Source of the DNA: Phorcus lineatus
Taxonomy: Eukaryota > Mollusca > Gastropoda > Trochida > Trochidae
Direction: 5' to 3'
DNA: 64,000 nucleotides
NCBI GenBank assembly: GCA_921293015.1
Contig: OV121088.1
Location: 8,369,882 to 8,433,881 of the forward strand
Position 1 is the stretch's first letter; each line of letters starts with the position of its first letter. Positions 63,440 to 64,000 of the stretch are shown here, one piece after another. The notes under the pieces are model-generated. The model was not told where the DNA came from. It searched no databases and saw only the letters and a list, made by a program, of their open reading frames with translations. A program made the position numbers and the translations under genes.

Positions 63440-64000
63440 TGTCAGGCCTGAGGAAGAGGAAGTCCGGAGAGACATCACGTCTAGGGTTTAGGAGACAGAT
63501 TCTGTCTAAAACAAAAAACAAAATATATCAGATTTGGATTAGGAAACAGATTCTGTTGAATGAGGCATCAGATCGGGTTACACTCGACAGACACAGTCTA
63601 GATGGATGTCAGATCTGGGGCTCAGGGTAGAATTCAGTCTAGAAAGCTATCAGTTATGGGGGTCAGATCTGAAGCTTGGGAGTGTATTGAGTCTAGAGAA
63701 CCCTCAGTTCGAAGGCCCAGTCAACAGATCCGGTCTAATGATGTATCAGATCTCGGGTCTAGGAGACTGATTGAGTCTGGAGAACCCTCAGTTTGAAGGC
63801 CCAGTCAACAGATCCGGTCTAAGAATGGTTCAGGTCTCGGGTCTTGGAGACCGAATGAGTCTGGAGAGCCCTCAGACCTGAGGCTTAGAACACAGATTCA
63901 GTCTGTATTGCCATCAGATATCGGACTAGGGAAACAGATCTTGTCTGAAGAACTATGGACTCAGTAGACCGATCCAGTTTATATAGATAACAGATATATT
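63440..64000. repeat. 42/84-bp tandem array running to the window edge
   Basis: AGAACCCTCAGTT(C/T)GAAGG, CCCAGTCAACAGATCCGGTC and TAA recur 84 bp apart (63699 and 63783). Each 84-bp unit is two related 42-bp halves sharing AGTCT(A/G)GAGA, CAGATC and GGTCTA words. Flanks at 63440-63690 and 63860-64000 are diverged copies. The array probably continues beyond the window. Confidence 0.85.

Overview
The window looks like AT-rich nuclear DNA of an animal, most likely a mollusc (a bivalve is my best guess). The reasons are a lack of long open reading frames on either strand, metazoan splice signals, tRNA-derived SINEs whose tails resemble molluscan ones (GTGAAATACTCTTG...GTGTTAAACCC; GCGCTATAGAAATG followed by an ATT-rich tail), palindromic MITEs, and many minisatellites and microsatellites. 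Nothing looks bacterial or plasmid-borne, and no viral gene was recognised. The species call is inference.

No complete gene is visible. The best genic signal is the 5' end of a + strand gene near 36.9-37.8 kb. A GC-richer, pyrimidine/purine-tract-rich leader runs into ATG at 37797 in good initiation context, encoding MESPTD plus one base, followed at once by the donor GTGAGT. Everything downstream to the window end would then be first-intron sequence of more than 26 kb. Two weaker upstream candidates of the same kind exist: a 62-bp exon-like block at 24776-24837, with strong acceptor and donor and a terminal ATG reading MNRVPR, and an ATG-to-donor block at 11857-11881 about 37 bp downstream of a TATATATAAAGG box. 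All three leave one base at the junction, so they could be alternative first exons feeding one downstream exon. The gene product cannot be named from six residues.

Layout. 0.8-1.5 kb: two MITE-like elements. 1.9-9.9 kb: MITE fragments, two hairpin elements and a dispersed repeat copy. 10-15.9 kb: mostly featureless AT-rich DNA with one possible first exon. 16.2-18.4 kb: a 48-bp minisatellite and a nested 24-bp/110-174-bp array. 19.4-30.8 kb: a trinucleotide repeat, three SINE or SINE-like copies, the 62-bp exon candidate and a dispersed repeat carrying a 135-codon minus-strand ORF. 32-36 kb: degenerate tandem duplications and an AT-rich array of about 53-bp units. 36.9-37.8 kb: the promoter and first exon. 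38-64 kb: presumed intron with tandem arrays (31-bp, ~20-bp, ~50-bp, 24-bp, CT, 42/84-bp), an inverted partner of the 5.7-kb repeat, a SINE, a possible decayed hammerhead ribozyme and several islands rich in transcription-factor-like sites.

The most interesting items are the phase-matched alternative first exons, the hammerhead-like fold at 52808-52870, the two perfect RFX X-box matches, and the internal architecture of the tandem arrays. No new enzymatic or defence system is evident.
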